A stretch of 59,456 nucleotides of DNA from Planctomycetes bacterium B3_Pla. Lineage in GTDB: Bacteria > Planctomycetota > Phycisphaerae > Sedimentisphaerales > Anaerobacaceae. The translations under genes were made by a program, and so were the position numbers. A model generated the notes under the pieces. The model ran no database searches and had not been told where the DNA came from. It worked only from the letters and a program-made list of their open reading frames with translations. This document shows, in pieces, positions 18,911 to 27,373 of the stretch. Numbering within the stretch: position 1 is the stretch's first letter; each line of letters begins with the position of its first letter. The stretch spans positions 1 through 59,456 of the forward strand of contig NJBM01000027.1 of assembly GCA_005223045.1 (NCBI GenBank), written 5' to 3'.

Positions 18911-19321
18911 ATGACAGACGAAAAGAGTATTCAAGTAAGCACAGGGCTACCATCGCTGGATGGAATGCTCCACGGCATCAGACCAGGAGATAACATTGTA
19001 TGGCAGGTGGATTCCATTGATGATTACGCCCCCTTCATAGAACCACTGGTTACAAACGTCAAGGGCAGAAATGAAAAGCTTGTCTATTTCCGTTTTGCCA
19101 AACACAGGGAGCTCGTTCCGAAAGACTCAGGTGCACAAATATACCAGCTTGATCCCGAAGCAGGATTCGAAATATTTATTGGCAAAATCCATGAAGCAAT
19201 TAGTCGGGCTGGCCGAGGAGGATATTACGTCTTTGATTCTCTCTCAGAATTAGCTATGGATTGCTACAGCGATCATATGAAGCAAAAGGCTGCGGCCTAT
19301 ATCGATACAAAACAAGAGTAG
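18911..19321 (+). pseudogene. Short RecA/KaiC-like domain protein without P-loop, probably truncated
   Basis: 136 residues from the ATG at 18911. It starts like a KaiC/RecA-fold domain (STGLPSLDGMLHGIRPGD), but the position of Walker A reads GIRPGDNIVWQVD, so no nucleotide loop is present. A Walker B-like strand (GYYVFDSLSEL) comes near residue 110. I believe such domains form the N-terminus of longer planctomycete and deltaproteobacterial proteins related to PEP/pyruvate-binding enzymes, in which case this is a truncated N-terminal piece. The family link is from memory and weak. It precedes the histidine kinase by 150 bases on the same strand. It may instead be a genuine small protein. Confidence 0.4.
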
Positions 19322-19471
19322 GTCCGGCCTTTGAGCGAAGCTTGCTCATCAGTCGGAGTATCATTAAGATATAACGCAAACACGAAGAACGCGATTTAGG
19401 TGCCTGAAACTTGTTGCAGAAGGCGCGAATGTCTTTAGGGATTCCACAGTTCTTCAGCGAAAGCTACTAAA

Positions 19472-21385
19472 ATGTTGTTAAGGTCAAAACTGGTTGTGAG
19501 TTTTTTGGCAGTCATTATTATGTGCGGCCTGGTTGCCACTGTAGTCGGCATGCGACTGATTGGCACGGGAATAGTCAATCAGGCTCAAGACAAAGTAAGA
19601 CACGATCTAAACTCTGGTCGAGAGGTATATCGCGAGGAAACGGAGAACCTAAGAGATACGGTGCGTTTCACAGCTTTGAGGTTTTTCATAAATGACGCTA
19701 TTTCAGATAACGACAATGACACTCTCAGAAAGGAACTAGAGGAGGTCAGAAAAGCAGAGTCTTTGGACATATTGACTCTTACGGATGAAAATGGAAGGGT
19801 CCTTGTCAGGTCACGAGATCCATCTGTTAGTGGGGACAGTCAAACAGATGATGAGTTCGTGGGCCATGTGTTATCGACCGGGGAAGTGATTGCCGGGACA
19901 GTGATCATACCGAGGGAGGAATTGCTAAAAGAAGGAACAGACCTTGTCGAGCAAGCTCATACAAGAATTGTCCCTACTCCAAAGGCCAAGCCAAGTCGGC
20001 AAACCGTACAGACTTCAGCAATGTGCATCAAAGCTGCGGCACCTGTTGTCAGGAAGGATGGTAGTCTGCTTGGCATACTGTATGGTGGCATTTTGCTCAA
20101 TAAAGACTACTCCCTTGTTGACAAAGTCAAGGAGATAGCATATCGGGGAGTGAAGTATAAGGGGGAGGACATCGGCACATCGACTATCTTCCAAGGGGAC
20201 CTGCGCGTCTCAACAAATGTCATGGGAGAGGATGGAAACCGCGCAATTGGGACACAGCTATCTGAAGATGTTTACGAGCAGGTGTTAGAAAAGGGACTGC
20301 CCTGGATCCACAGAGCATTTGTAGTGAATAATTGGTATATAGCCGCCTATGAGCCAATAAGCAATACAAAGGGAGATATAATCGGTGTGCTATCTGTTGG
20401 CATTCTGGAAGACAAATTTATGGATATGCGGAAAAGAACCGCTGCAATATTTTTAGGAATAACGATTGGCGGAATGATTTTGGCCCTAATCATTTCAAGT
20501 TTTTTAGCCAGAAGCGTTTTGCAGCCAATCAAACATTTGGTGTCTGCATCCGGTCGGTGGGCAGAGGGCGAGCTAGATTACCGTGTTGAGATTGCTCGAA
20601 ACGACGAGATAGCGGAACTTGCGAAAACATTCAACCTCATGGCTTCTTCACTAAAGGAAAGAAACGACAAGTTAACCGAATATTCTGGTCAACAGATAAT
20701 GAAATCGGAAAGGCTGGCCACTATCGGGCAGTTGGCCGCAGGAGTAGCCCATGAAATAAATAACCCTTTGGGCACAATCTCCATTTATGCCCAAATGGTC
20801 CTCGATGAACTGGGAAAAGACAATGACAGTTGCAGGGAGAGCCTGGCGGTTGTGATGAAACAAACAAACAGGGCTGGCAGGATTGTGAAGGATCTTTTGG
20901 AGTTTGCTCGTCAGTCCGAATCTGAAATGACAATGTTGAACATCAATGATGTTCTAAGAAAAGCCATTGCAATGACAACCCATCCGGCAGAATTGCAGAA
21001 CATCAGATTAGCTACCAATCTGGCTCCGGAACTACCTAAAATTCAAGGAGATAGCAACAAGCTCCAGCAGGTTTTTGTCAATATTATAGTAAATGCGCTA
21101 CAAGCCATGCCAAAAGGGGGAGAATTAGGTTTTGCTACAAGCATTGCGAATGCTAGTGAGTTTATAGAGATTGAGATTTCTGATACAGGATGTGGCATTC
21201 CGCAGGAACATCTGAGCAAGCTCTTTGATCCTTTCTTTAGCACCAAGGAAACTGGGAAAGGCACAGGCTTGGGCTTATCAGTTAGTCTCGGAATTGTCCA
21301 AAAGCACAATGGCACTATTAATGTGAAAAGTAAGGTTGGCGAAGGAAGCATATTCATTATCAGATTGGCCGCAGGAGTAAATTAG
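19472..21385 (+). CDS. Membrane sensor histidine kinase (Cache-HAMP-HisKA-HATPase)
   Basis: 637 residues. First membrane helix at about 7-28, then an extracytoplasmic Cache-type sensor domain of roughly 290 residues (with SAMCIKAAAPVVRKDGSLLGILYGG in its second half, given as a region), a second helix near 325-348, HAMP, the phosphoacceptor box GVAHEINNPL (His427) and an HATPase domain with DTGCGIP and GTGLGLSV. It should sense a small extracellular ligand and autophosphorylate. The receiver-containing genes directly downstream (21390 and 23114) are the obvious partners; only four bases separate it from the NtrC-type gene. No strong ribosome site precedes its ATG. Confidence 0.9.
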   Translation: MLLRSKLVVSFLAVIIMCGLVATVVGMRLIGTGIVNQAQDKVRHDLNSGREVYREETENLRDTVRFTALRFFINDAISDNDNDTLRKELEEVRKAESLDILTLTDENGRVLVRSRDPSVSGDSQTDDEFVGHVLSTGEVIAGTVIIPREELLKEGTDLVEQAHTRIVPTPKAKPSRQTVQTSAMCIKAAAPVVRKDGSLLGILYGGILLNKDYSLVDKVKEIAYRGVKYKGEDIGTSTIFQGDLRVSTNVMGEDGNRAIGTQLSEDVYEQVLEKGLPWIHRAFVVNNWYIAAYEPISNTKGDIIGVLSVGILEDKFMDMRKRTAAIFLGITIGGMILALIISSFLARSVLQPIKHLVSASGRWAEGELDYRVEIARNDEIAELAKTFNLMASSLKERNDKLTEYSGQQIMKSERLATIGQLAAGVAHEINNPLGTISIYAQMVLDELGKDNDSCRESLAVVMKQTNRAGRIVKDLLEFARQSESEMTMLNINDVLRKAIAMTTHPAELQNIRLATNLAPELPKIQGDSNKLQQVFVNIIVNALQAMPKGGELGFATSIANASEFIEIEISDTGCGIPQEHLSKLFDPFFSTKETGKGTGLGLSVSLGIVQKHNGTINVKSKVGEGSIFIIRLAAGVN

Positions 21386-21389
21386 AAAA

Positions 21390-22778
21390 ATGGAAGACAA
21401 AGGCCGTATCCTGATCGTTGAAGACGAACAAGACATGCTTTTTGGCTTGCGAAAGATTCTGTCAAAACAGGGAAACATTGTCGAAATAGCTGAAACAGGT
21501 TCTATCGGTGTAAAAAAAGTTGAAGAGTCTTTTTTTGATATAGTTATTACTGATCTAAAGATGCCAGGTGTGGATGGGATAGAACTCTTGCATAAGGTCA
21601 AAGAGGTCCGCTCCGAAGCAATGGTTATTGTGATTACAGGATATGGTACAGTAGAGAGTGCGGTAGAAGCAATGAAACTGGGGGCTTATGATTATATCAC
21701 CAAGCCATTTGACGCTGAACATATAAGAATGGTCGTCCGAAAAGCATTGAAGCAGATAGCGCTGACAAATGAAAATAAATACCTCAAGCAACAGGTTAGA
21801 GAAGGGAAGGATTTTCAGAACATAATAGGCAAGAGCCGGAGGATGCAGGATGTATTTGAGATAGCTGACAAAGTTGCGAAGACTAATGCAACGGCCTTGA
21901 TCCTTGGAGAGAGCGGCACAGGAAAGGAACTTGTTGCACGCTACATTCATTATAATAGCCCAAGAAGAGACAAAGTATTTGTCCCTGTGAATTGTAGTGC
22001 GTTGACGGAGACACTACTGGAAAGCGAATTATTCGGCCATGAAAAAGGCTCGTTTACCGGGGCAATTTCTACCAAGCGAGGACTTATAGAAATCGCATCT
22101 GGGGGCACCTTCTTCTTTGATGAGATCGGAGATGTGAGCCCACCAATACAGGGAAAACTGTTAAGAGTATTGCAGGAGCGTGAGTTCATGCGGGTTGGCG
22201 GCACCGATACTATTGTTGCGGATATACGACTAATTGCCGCAACAAATAAGAACTTGGAACAATGCATCAAAGAAAGAACATTCAGGGAGGATCTATATTA
22301 TCGGTTAAATGTTGTCTCGGTTCGCCTTCCGCCCTTGAGAGAACGCAAAGATGACATTCTACCTTTGGCGCAGTTCTTCTTGAGAAGGTTTAATAAGAAG
22401 ATGGCAAGAGATATTTGTGAAATCCCACAAGATGTTCTGGGAGTCCTTATGGGCTACGACTGGCCCGGAAATGTTCGCGAACTTGAAAACGTTATAGAAA
22501 GAGCTGTAGTTCTGGCAACAGAAAGCACCATCGAAGTTTCACATTTACCCGACGAGCTTCTGGAAGCACATATTGACAGCGGACCAGTTTTGCAGGGGCT
22601 TTCTTACAAAAAGGCAAAACAACAAGTAGTAGATTCATTCAGCAAGGAGTTTGTGGAGAGACTTTTACAGATGAGCAAAGGCAATATCAGCCAGGCAGCA
22701 AAGCAAGCTGAGATGGATGGTGCAAATTTCCGAAGACTCATGAGAAAATACGGTATCCACGCAGAAGAGCATAAGTAA
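21390..22778 (+). CDS. NtrC-family sigma-54-dependent response regulator
   Basis: 462 residues. Receiver domain (1-120) with acidic pocket EDE and phosphoacceptor Asp55 in ITDLKMPG. AAA+ domain (about 145-380) with Walker A GESGTGKE and the sigma-54-contact loop as GSFTGA instead of the usual GAFTGA, a substitution known to be tolerated in some members. C-terminal Fis-type HTH (about 425-460). It would be phosphorylated by the adjacent kinase and drive open-complex formation at -24/-12 promoters. A perfect one lies at 22981-22996, in front of the redox genes, with an inverted repeat (22795-22862) at enhancer distance. Confidence 0.93.
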   Translation: MEDKGRILIVEDEQDMLFGLRKILSKQGNIVEIAETGSIGVKKVEESFFDIVITDLKMPGVDGIELLHKVKEVRSEAMVIVITGYGTVESAVEAMKLGAYDYITKPFDAEHIRMVVRKALKQIALTNENKYLKQQVREGKDFQNIIGKSRRMQDVFEIADKVAKTNATALILGESGTGKELVARYIHYNSPRRDKVFVPVNCSALTETLLESELFGHEKGSFTGAISTKRGLIEIASGGTFFFDEIGDVSPPIQGKLLRVLQEREFMRVGGTDTIVADIRLIAATNKNLEQCIKERTFREDLYYRLNVVSVRLPPLRERKDDILPLAQFFLRRFNKKMARDICEIPQDVLGVLMGYDWPGNVRELENVIERAVVLATESTIEVSHLPDELLEAHIDSGPVLQGLSYKKAKQQVVDSFSKEFVERLLQMSKGNISQAAKQAEMDGANFRRLMRKYGIHAEEHK

Positions 22779-22794
22779 AATCGACATGGTCAAG

Positions 22795-22862
22795 AATGAC
22801 CTACTTGCAACTCCTTGTATCATAGCTACTTACAAAGACCCACTAAATTTGCATAGGTCATT
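22795..22862. promoter_or_regulatory. Inverted repeat, candidate NtrC-type enhancer
   Basis: AATGACCTA at 22795-22803 and its exact reverse complement TAGGTCATT at 22854-22862. The likeness extends inward (TTGCAA against TTTGCA). The arms lie about 120-190 bases upstream of the sigma-54 promoter, the usual distance for activator binding. The protein that binds is inferred. Confidence 0.45.
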
Positions 22863-22980
22863 ATTGACACATCTCGATAATTCTGCCCATATGCAAACGA
22901 CTCCCACCCAAGACCCTATCATCTTGTAAATAAAGCATTTAGAACAGATTCTCAGAGTTGCCTTTCGTGGCCCAGAGATT

Positions 22981-22996
22981 TGGCATGGAAGTTGCT
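22981..22996 (+). promoter_or_regulatory. Sigma-54 (-24/-12) promoter of the receiver-ferredoxin operon
   Basis: TGGCATG, four bases, TTGCT, with the invariant GG and GC ten bases apart as required for RpoN. Transcription should start near 23007, about 107 bases before the ATG at 23114. The same TGGCATG core occurs in the promoter of the second diaphorase operon (45927-45942). Confidence 0.8.
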
Positions 22997-23113
22997 TATG
23001 TACTCTTGAGCGCTTTGTTGAACAGTCGTCGGTTTTATCTAACCAGGAAGGTGTCTCTGATCCGGTCCGTTCTATCATACGGAGAATCGACCTAAAGTAG
23101 GGAGTGAACAACA

Positions 23114-24064
23114 ATGGTAAATGCAGGCAAGAACAGGATTTTAATTGTCGAGGATGAGGGAGATATGCGGAATGGCTTGAAAAAGATACTCTCCCGAAGA
23201 GGTTACGGTGTTGATACCGCAGCGGATGGGTTAAAGGCGGTGGAGAAGATAAAACAGAGGTCCTTCCAAGTCATTGTTGCAGACCTCAAGATGCCCGGGA
23301 TGGACGGGATCGGTGTGCTCCAGAGAGCAAAGGATATAGATCGTTCAATAGCGGTGATCATAATCACCGGTTATGGAACAGTCACATCCGCTGTTGAGTC
23401 CATGAGATTAGGTGCTTTTGATTATATTACTAAACCATTCAAGCCAGATGATATAACACTTGTCGTCGAAAGAGCGCTGAAGACAGCACGATTACTGCCA
23501 GAAGAGAAGACTCGAGAAGCTCCACTGCCAGAGGTCAGAGCAAAACCCGGGCAAATCATTACAGTTGATGTTAAGAAATGCTACGCATGTCTCACGTGCG
23601 TTGTGGAATGTGCTTATGCGAGACTTGGTTTGCCAAAACATGTACCTATAAGCCGGGTACTTTCTGCGTCTCGCGTTTCTGTAGAAGCTGCCGGCGATCT
23701 TGCAGTCCCGCTTCGCTGTATGCAGTGCGAAGATGCTCCCTGTATAACAGTATGCCCAACCAGTGCTCTGTATAGAAGATCGTTAGATGAACCAGTCTTG
23801 ATTGACAAGAATCTTTGTATCGGATGCAAGAGTTGTATGCTCGCCTGTCCCATAGGAGCCATTTCTTTGGGTCCTGAAGGCAAGGCCGTTCAGAAGTGCG
23901 ATATGTGTATCGCGAGGCTCAAAGAAGGCCAATGGCCCGTTTGTGTGGCAAGCTGCCCAACGGGAGCCACGCAACTGACGACCCTTGATGAAGTCACCAC
24001 CAGAGCACGGCAGACTAGCGCTTCCGTACTGGCGGAAGTGTTAAAGGCTAGACCACAAGAATGA
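23114..24064 (+). CDS. Receiver domain fused to a 4x[4Fe-4S] ferredoxin
   Basis: 316 residues. Residues 1-125 are a complete CheY-type receiver: acidic pocket Glu13-Asp14, phosphoacceptor Asp57 in VADLKMPG, Thr85, Lys107 in ITKPF. A short linker leads to a HycB/CooF-like polyferredoxin with sixteen cysteines: Cys156/159/162/166, 202/205/210/214, 235/238/241/245 and 262/265/277/281, enough for four [4Fe-4S] clusters. No DNA-binding or enzymatic output domain is present. Its receiver resembles that of the upstream NtrC-type protein (shared IITGYGTV...SAVE and DYITKPF), so the same kinase may phosphorylate both. AGGGAG precedes the ATG and a sigma-54 promoter lies upstream. The diaphorase genes follow directly, so it probably passes electrons to or from them, perhaps gated by phosphorylation; that is inference. 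Confidence 0.9.
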   Translation: MVNAGKNRILIVEDEGDMRNGLKKILSRRGYGVDTAADGLKAVEKIKQRSFQVIVADLKMPGMDGIGVLQRAKDIDRSIAVIIITGYGTVTSAVESMRLGAFDYITKPFKPDDITLVVERALKTARLLPEEKTREAPLPEVRAKPGQIITVDVKKCYACLTCVVECAYARLGLPKHVPISRVLSASRVSVEAAGDLAVPLRCMQCEDAPCITVCPTSALYRRSLDEPVLIDKNLCIGCKSCMLACPIGAISLGPEGKAVQKCDMCIARLKEGQWPVCVASCPTGATQLTTLDEVTTRARQTSASVLAEVLKARPQE

Positions 24065-24117
24065 AGTGAGAGTTCAAGGTTGTCCTGAGAGTCCATGGAT
24101 AAGAAGGAATCGTTTTG

Positions 24118-24654
24118 ATGATGAACTTCGGAATAAAGGAGAAACCAGTGCAGGCGACCAGCGATATTTCATTGGAAAAAATAGATGAGATTGTCGACAG
24201 CTACGATGCTGATAAAGAATCTCTAATACAGATATTGCAGGATATAACATCTGAATACAACTATCTTCCGGAACCTTGTTTAAGACAGATCAGCCAAAGA
24301 CTCAATGTCTCATTGAGTGAGGTTTTTGAGGTTACAACATTCTATAAAGCTTTCAGTTTGGAGCCGAGGGGAAAGCATCTGATACATGTGTGTCTAGGGA
24401 CAGCGTGTCATGTGAGAGGTGTCCCTCAGGTGTTGGATGGAATTGAAAGAACACTAAACATAAAGGCAGGACAGACTTCAAATAACCTCATGTTCACATT
24501 GGAAACTGTGAACTGTGTCGGTGCCTGCGCCCTGGGTCCTGTAGTCGTAATAGATGGTCAATATCACGGTCAGATGACACAGGAAAAGGTTAAGAAACTG
24601 CTTGAGAAATATACTAAAGCCCGTCGAGGAAGCAATGAAACTGACAAGTCCTGA
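24118..24654 (+). CDS. NuoE/HndA-like [2Fe-2S] diaphorase subunit
   Basis: 178 residues from the ATG at 24118 (AAGGAA eight bases upstream). N-terminal helical bundle (about 20-90), then a thioredoxin-like ferredoxin with the four cluster ligands in CLGTACHVRG and CVGACALGP. In HydABC, Hnd and complex I this subunit supports the flavin subunit. It overlaps the next gene by 20 bases and lies 53 bases after the receiver-ferredoxin gene, so it belongs to the sigma-54 operon. Complete and normal in length. Confidence 0.9.
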   Translation: MMNFGIKEKPVQATSDISLEKIDEIVDSYDADKESLIQILQDITSEYNYLPEPCLRQISQRLNVSLSEVFEVTTFYKAFSLEPRGKHLIHVCLGTACHVRGVPQVLDGIERTLNIKAGQTSNNLMFTLETVNCVGACALGPVVVIDGQYHGQMTQEKVKKLLEKYTKARRGSNETDKS

Positions 24655-26512
24655 AGAATTGGAAAGTCTAAGAAAGTCAATAGTTAACGTCGGAGACCCG
24701 GATAGATGTGGCATAGTAGTATGTTCCGGAACAGGCTGTCACGCGTGCGGATGTGAAGCTCTTGTACAAGCTTTTACGAAAGAGTTTAAAAAGAAGAAGA
24801 TCGATAACAAAGTTGACATAAAAACAACAGGCTGTCATGGCTTCTGTGAAAGAGGACCTATCACAGTTATTCGCCCAAAAGGCATATTCTATCAGAGGGT
24901 AGGGGTAGAGGATGTGGAAGATATTGTCTCAGAGACAATCGTAAATAACAGAATTTTGGAACGACTTCTCTATATTGATCCCGCCACAGGCAAGCTAATT
25001 ACGTATGAAAAGGATGTTCCATTCTATGCCAGGCAGACAAGGCTAATACTTGGCAACAATGGCCTGATTAATCCTGAAAGCCTTGATGATTATGTTGCGA
25101 TCGGTGGTTATTCTGCTTTGAGTAAGACGCTGTTTCACAGGGACCCTGAGCAAGTAATAACCCAGGTGATTCAGTCAAGGCTTAGAGGTAGGGGAGGTGG
25201 TGGTTTTCCAACCGGTTGGAAATGGGACTCCTGCAGAAACGCTGAGTCCCAGGATGGCACGAGATATATAATCTGCAATGCTGACGAAGGTGACCCCGGT
25301 GCCTATATGGATAGATCCATCCTTGAAGGCAATCCGCATAGTGTCCTGGAGGGGATGGCAATAGGTGCCTATGCCATTGGAAGCCATAATGGTTTTATCT
25401 ACGTCAGAAACGAATACCCACTGGCTGTAAATAATGTGAGAACTGCTATACATCAGGCAAGATCGTACGGCCTCTTGGGGGAAAATATACTGGGCTCTGG
25501 TTTTGACTTTGACGTGAAGATCTCAAAAGGCGGTGGGGCTTTCGTATGTGGAGAGTCTACTGCTTTGATGGCATCCCTTGAAGGCAGAGTCGGTAGACCT
25601 CGGGCCAAATATGTTCACACGGTGGAAAAGGGGCTTCATGATAGACCCAGCAATCTGAACAATGTCGAGACATGGGCAAATGTTCCTCCCATTATCAACA
25701 AAGGGGCTGAGTGGTATTCAAGGATTGGAACTGAGGGTAGTAAAGGAACGAAGATATTCTCACTGGTCGGTAAGATCAACAACACCGGACTGGTAGAAGT
25801 TCCTATGGGCATAAGCTTGAGAGAGATCATCTATGACATAGGAGGAGGAATACCAAATAACAGAAGATTCAAAGCCGTTCAGACAGGTGGCCCATCCGGC
25901 GGTTGTATCCCTGAGCGTTTGATCGATTTGCCGGTTGACTTTGACGAACTAACGAAAGTGGGCTCGATGATGGGGTCAGGCGGCATGATCGTGATGGATG
26001 AAGATACGTGCATGGTTGATATCGCAAGGTATTTTCTGAGTTTTCTCAAGGAGGAGTCATGTGGAAAGTGTATTCCCTGCCCAGAGGGCATAAAACGAAT
26101 GCTCGAGATACTAGACCGTATATGCCACGGCGAAGGAACAGATGGAGACATTGAGCTTCTTGAACAATTGTCACATTCAATTATGAACAGCGCTCTTTGC
26201 GCACTTGGAACAAGCGCACCAAATCCAGTTTTGAGTACCATAGAATATTTTCGTGATGAATATGAAGCTCACATAAGAGACAAAGCTTGCCCAGCGGGCG
26301 TATGCACAGATTTATTTGAATACTTTATAGATGATGTGCTATGCACAGGCTGCGGTAGGTGCAAGAAAGAATGTCCGACTGGCGCGATCTCCGGCATGAA
26401 AAAGGAACTTCACACGATAGACTCAAATGACTGCATTAAGTGCGGTTTGTGTTTTGAAGTATGTAAATTCGAAGCCGTGAAAAAGGGCAGTGTGGAAGGG
26501 GTTAGACGGTGA
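24635..26512 (+). CDS. NuoF/HydB-like NADH- and FMN-binding subunit
   Basis: 625 residues from the ATG at 24635 (GAGG five bases upstream). The N-terminal thioredoxin-like [2Fe-2S] domain has CSGTGCHACGC and TGCHGFCERGP. Next is the FMN/NADH core with LRGRGGGGFPTGWKW and NADEGDPGAYMDRS, the N3-type cluster site EESCGKCIPCPEG, and a C-terminal pair of 4Fe-4S motifs (CTGCGRCKKECP, CIKCGLCFEVCK). This is the HydB/HndC architecture of bifurcating hydrogenases and their relatives, where the flavin takes hydride from or to NAD(H). The GTG start of the next gene overlaps its stop by four bases. No hydrogenase catalytic gene is in the window. Confidence 0.92.
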   Translation: MKLTSPEELESLRKSIVNVGDPDRCGIVVCSGTGCHACGCEALVQAFTKEFKKKKIDNKVDIKTTGCHGFCERGPITVIRPKGIFYQRVGVEDVEDIVSETIVNNRILERLLYIDPATGKLITYEKDVPFYARQTRLILGNNGLINPESLDDYVAIGGYSALSKTLFHRDPEQVITQVIQSRLRGRGGGGFPTGWKWDSCRNAESQDGTRYIICNADEGDPGAYMDRSILEGNPHSVLEGMAIGAYAIGSHNGFIYVRNEYPLAVNNVRTAIHQARSYGLLGENILGSGFDFDVKISKGGGAFVCGESTALMASLEGRVGRPRAKYVHTVEKGLHDRPSNLNNVETWANVPPIINKGAEWYSRIGTEGSKGTKIFSLVGKINNTGLVEVPMGISLREIIYDIGGGIPNNRRFKAVQTGGPSGGCIPERLIDLPVDFDELTKVGSMMGSGGMIVMDEDTCMVDIARYFLSFLKEESCGKCIPCPEGIKRMLEILDRICHGEGTDGDIELLEQLSHSIMNSALCALGTSAPNPVLSTIEYFRDEYEAHIRDKACPAGVCTDLFEYFIDDVLCTGCGRCKKECPTGAISGMKKELHTIDSNDCIKCGLCFEVCKFEAVKKGSVEGVRR

Positions 26513-27273
26513 TAAACTTAACTATTGATGGAAGAAAGATCGAGGCTCAAGAGGATTTAACAATACTGCAGGTTGCAAAGCAGAACAATATCGATATCCC
26601 AACATTGTGCCACCATGACGCTCTCGAACCATATGGTGCCTGCCGGTTGTGTACGGTAGAAGTAACTGTGGGAAGGAAAAGGCGGTTCGTAACCGCATGC
26701 AACTATGTTGTTAGTGACGATATCGATGTCAAGACCGCCTCGCTTGACGTGACAGAACTGCGCAGAATGATACTTGAATTATTGTCGGCAAAATGTCACG
26801 ATGTCGAGATGATAAGAACCTTGGCGAAATCTTATGATATTGATGAGCCAAGATTTGAAATAGAAGATCAGACATGCATCCTGTGCGGTCTGTGCGTCAG
26901 AGTCTGCAAGGAGGTTATAGGGGTGAGTGCTATCAGCCTTGTTGGGCGTGGTGCTGATGCAAGGATCGATACGCCATTCCATTTGTCGTCAGACGTGTGC
27001 GTAGGATGTGGAGCATGTGCTACAGTGTGTCCCACCGGTATGATCAAGTTAAATTACACGAAGGATGAAGTTGAAATTCGGCCTTTCAACACAATTGTGA
27101 AGTTAAGTCAATGTGTCTCATGCGGCAAGGATTTAGCCTCAGAGGCATTTGTGGGCTTCGTAAGCAGGAAGCTTGGCAATTTGAGTGAATTAGCTCTTTC
27201 ATGCATTGACTGCAAGAGAGAAAGAGAGAGCCTCGCTTTGGCGAACCGTGCTCATCTATCTGCGAATGAATAG
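26509..27273 (+). CDS. HoxU/NuoG-N-like iron-sulfur subunit
   Basis: 254 residues starting with GTG in a GTGA overlap. A plant-type [2Fe-2S] domain (Cys in IPTLCHHDALEPYGACRLC and later TACNY), the helical stretch of the NuoG N-terminus, and two [4Fe-4S] sites (CILCGLCVRVCKE, CVGCGACATVCP). The C-terminal 60 residues carry two further CxxC pairs (CVSCG, CIDCK), perhaps a zinc site. In HydABC-like enzymes this part is fused to the H-cluster domain; here it is a separate protein that ends without one. It would carry electrons between the flavin subunit and an unknown partner, possibly the receiver-ferredoxin. Confidence 0.88.
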   Translation: MINLTIDGRKIEAQEDLTILQVAKQNNIDIPTLCHHDALEPYGACRLCTVEVTVGRKRRFVTACNYVVSDDIDVKTASLDVTELRRMILELLSAKCHDVEMIRTLAKSYDIDEPRFEIEDQTCILCGLCVRVCKEVIGVSAISLVGRGADARIDTPFHLSSDVCVGCGACATVCPTGMIKLNYTKDEVEIRPFNTIVKLSQCVSCGKDLASEAFVGFVSRKLGNLSELALSCIDCKRERESLALANRAHLSANE

Positions 27274-27373
27274 ACATTGAGGACAAGTATTGTGACTTCT
27301 TGGTCGCCCCGTCAGACACAATAAGAGGCAGGAAGCCCGGACTTAATCTATAGCGTCTAAGGACTATGAAATC

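Noticed and set aside
24118..27273. Considered naming these genes as hydrogenase (hyd/hnd) genes
   Set aside because: No H-cluster or NiFe catalytic subunit is present, so hydrogenase names would imply an activity not supported here.
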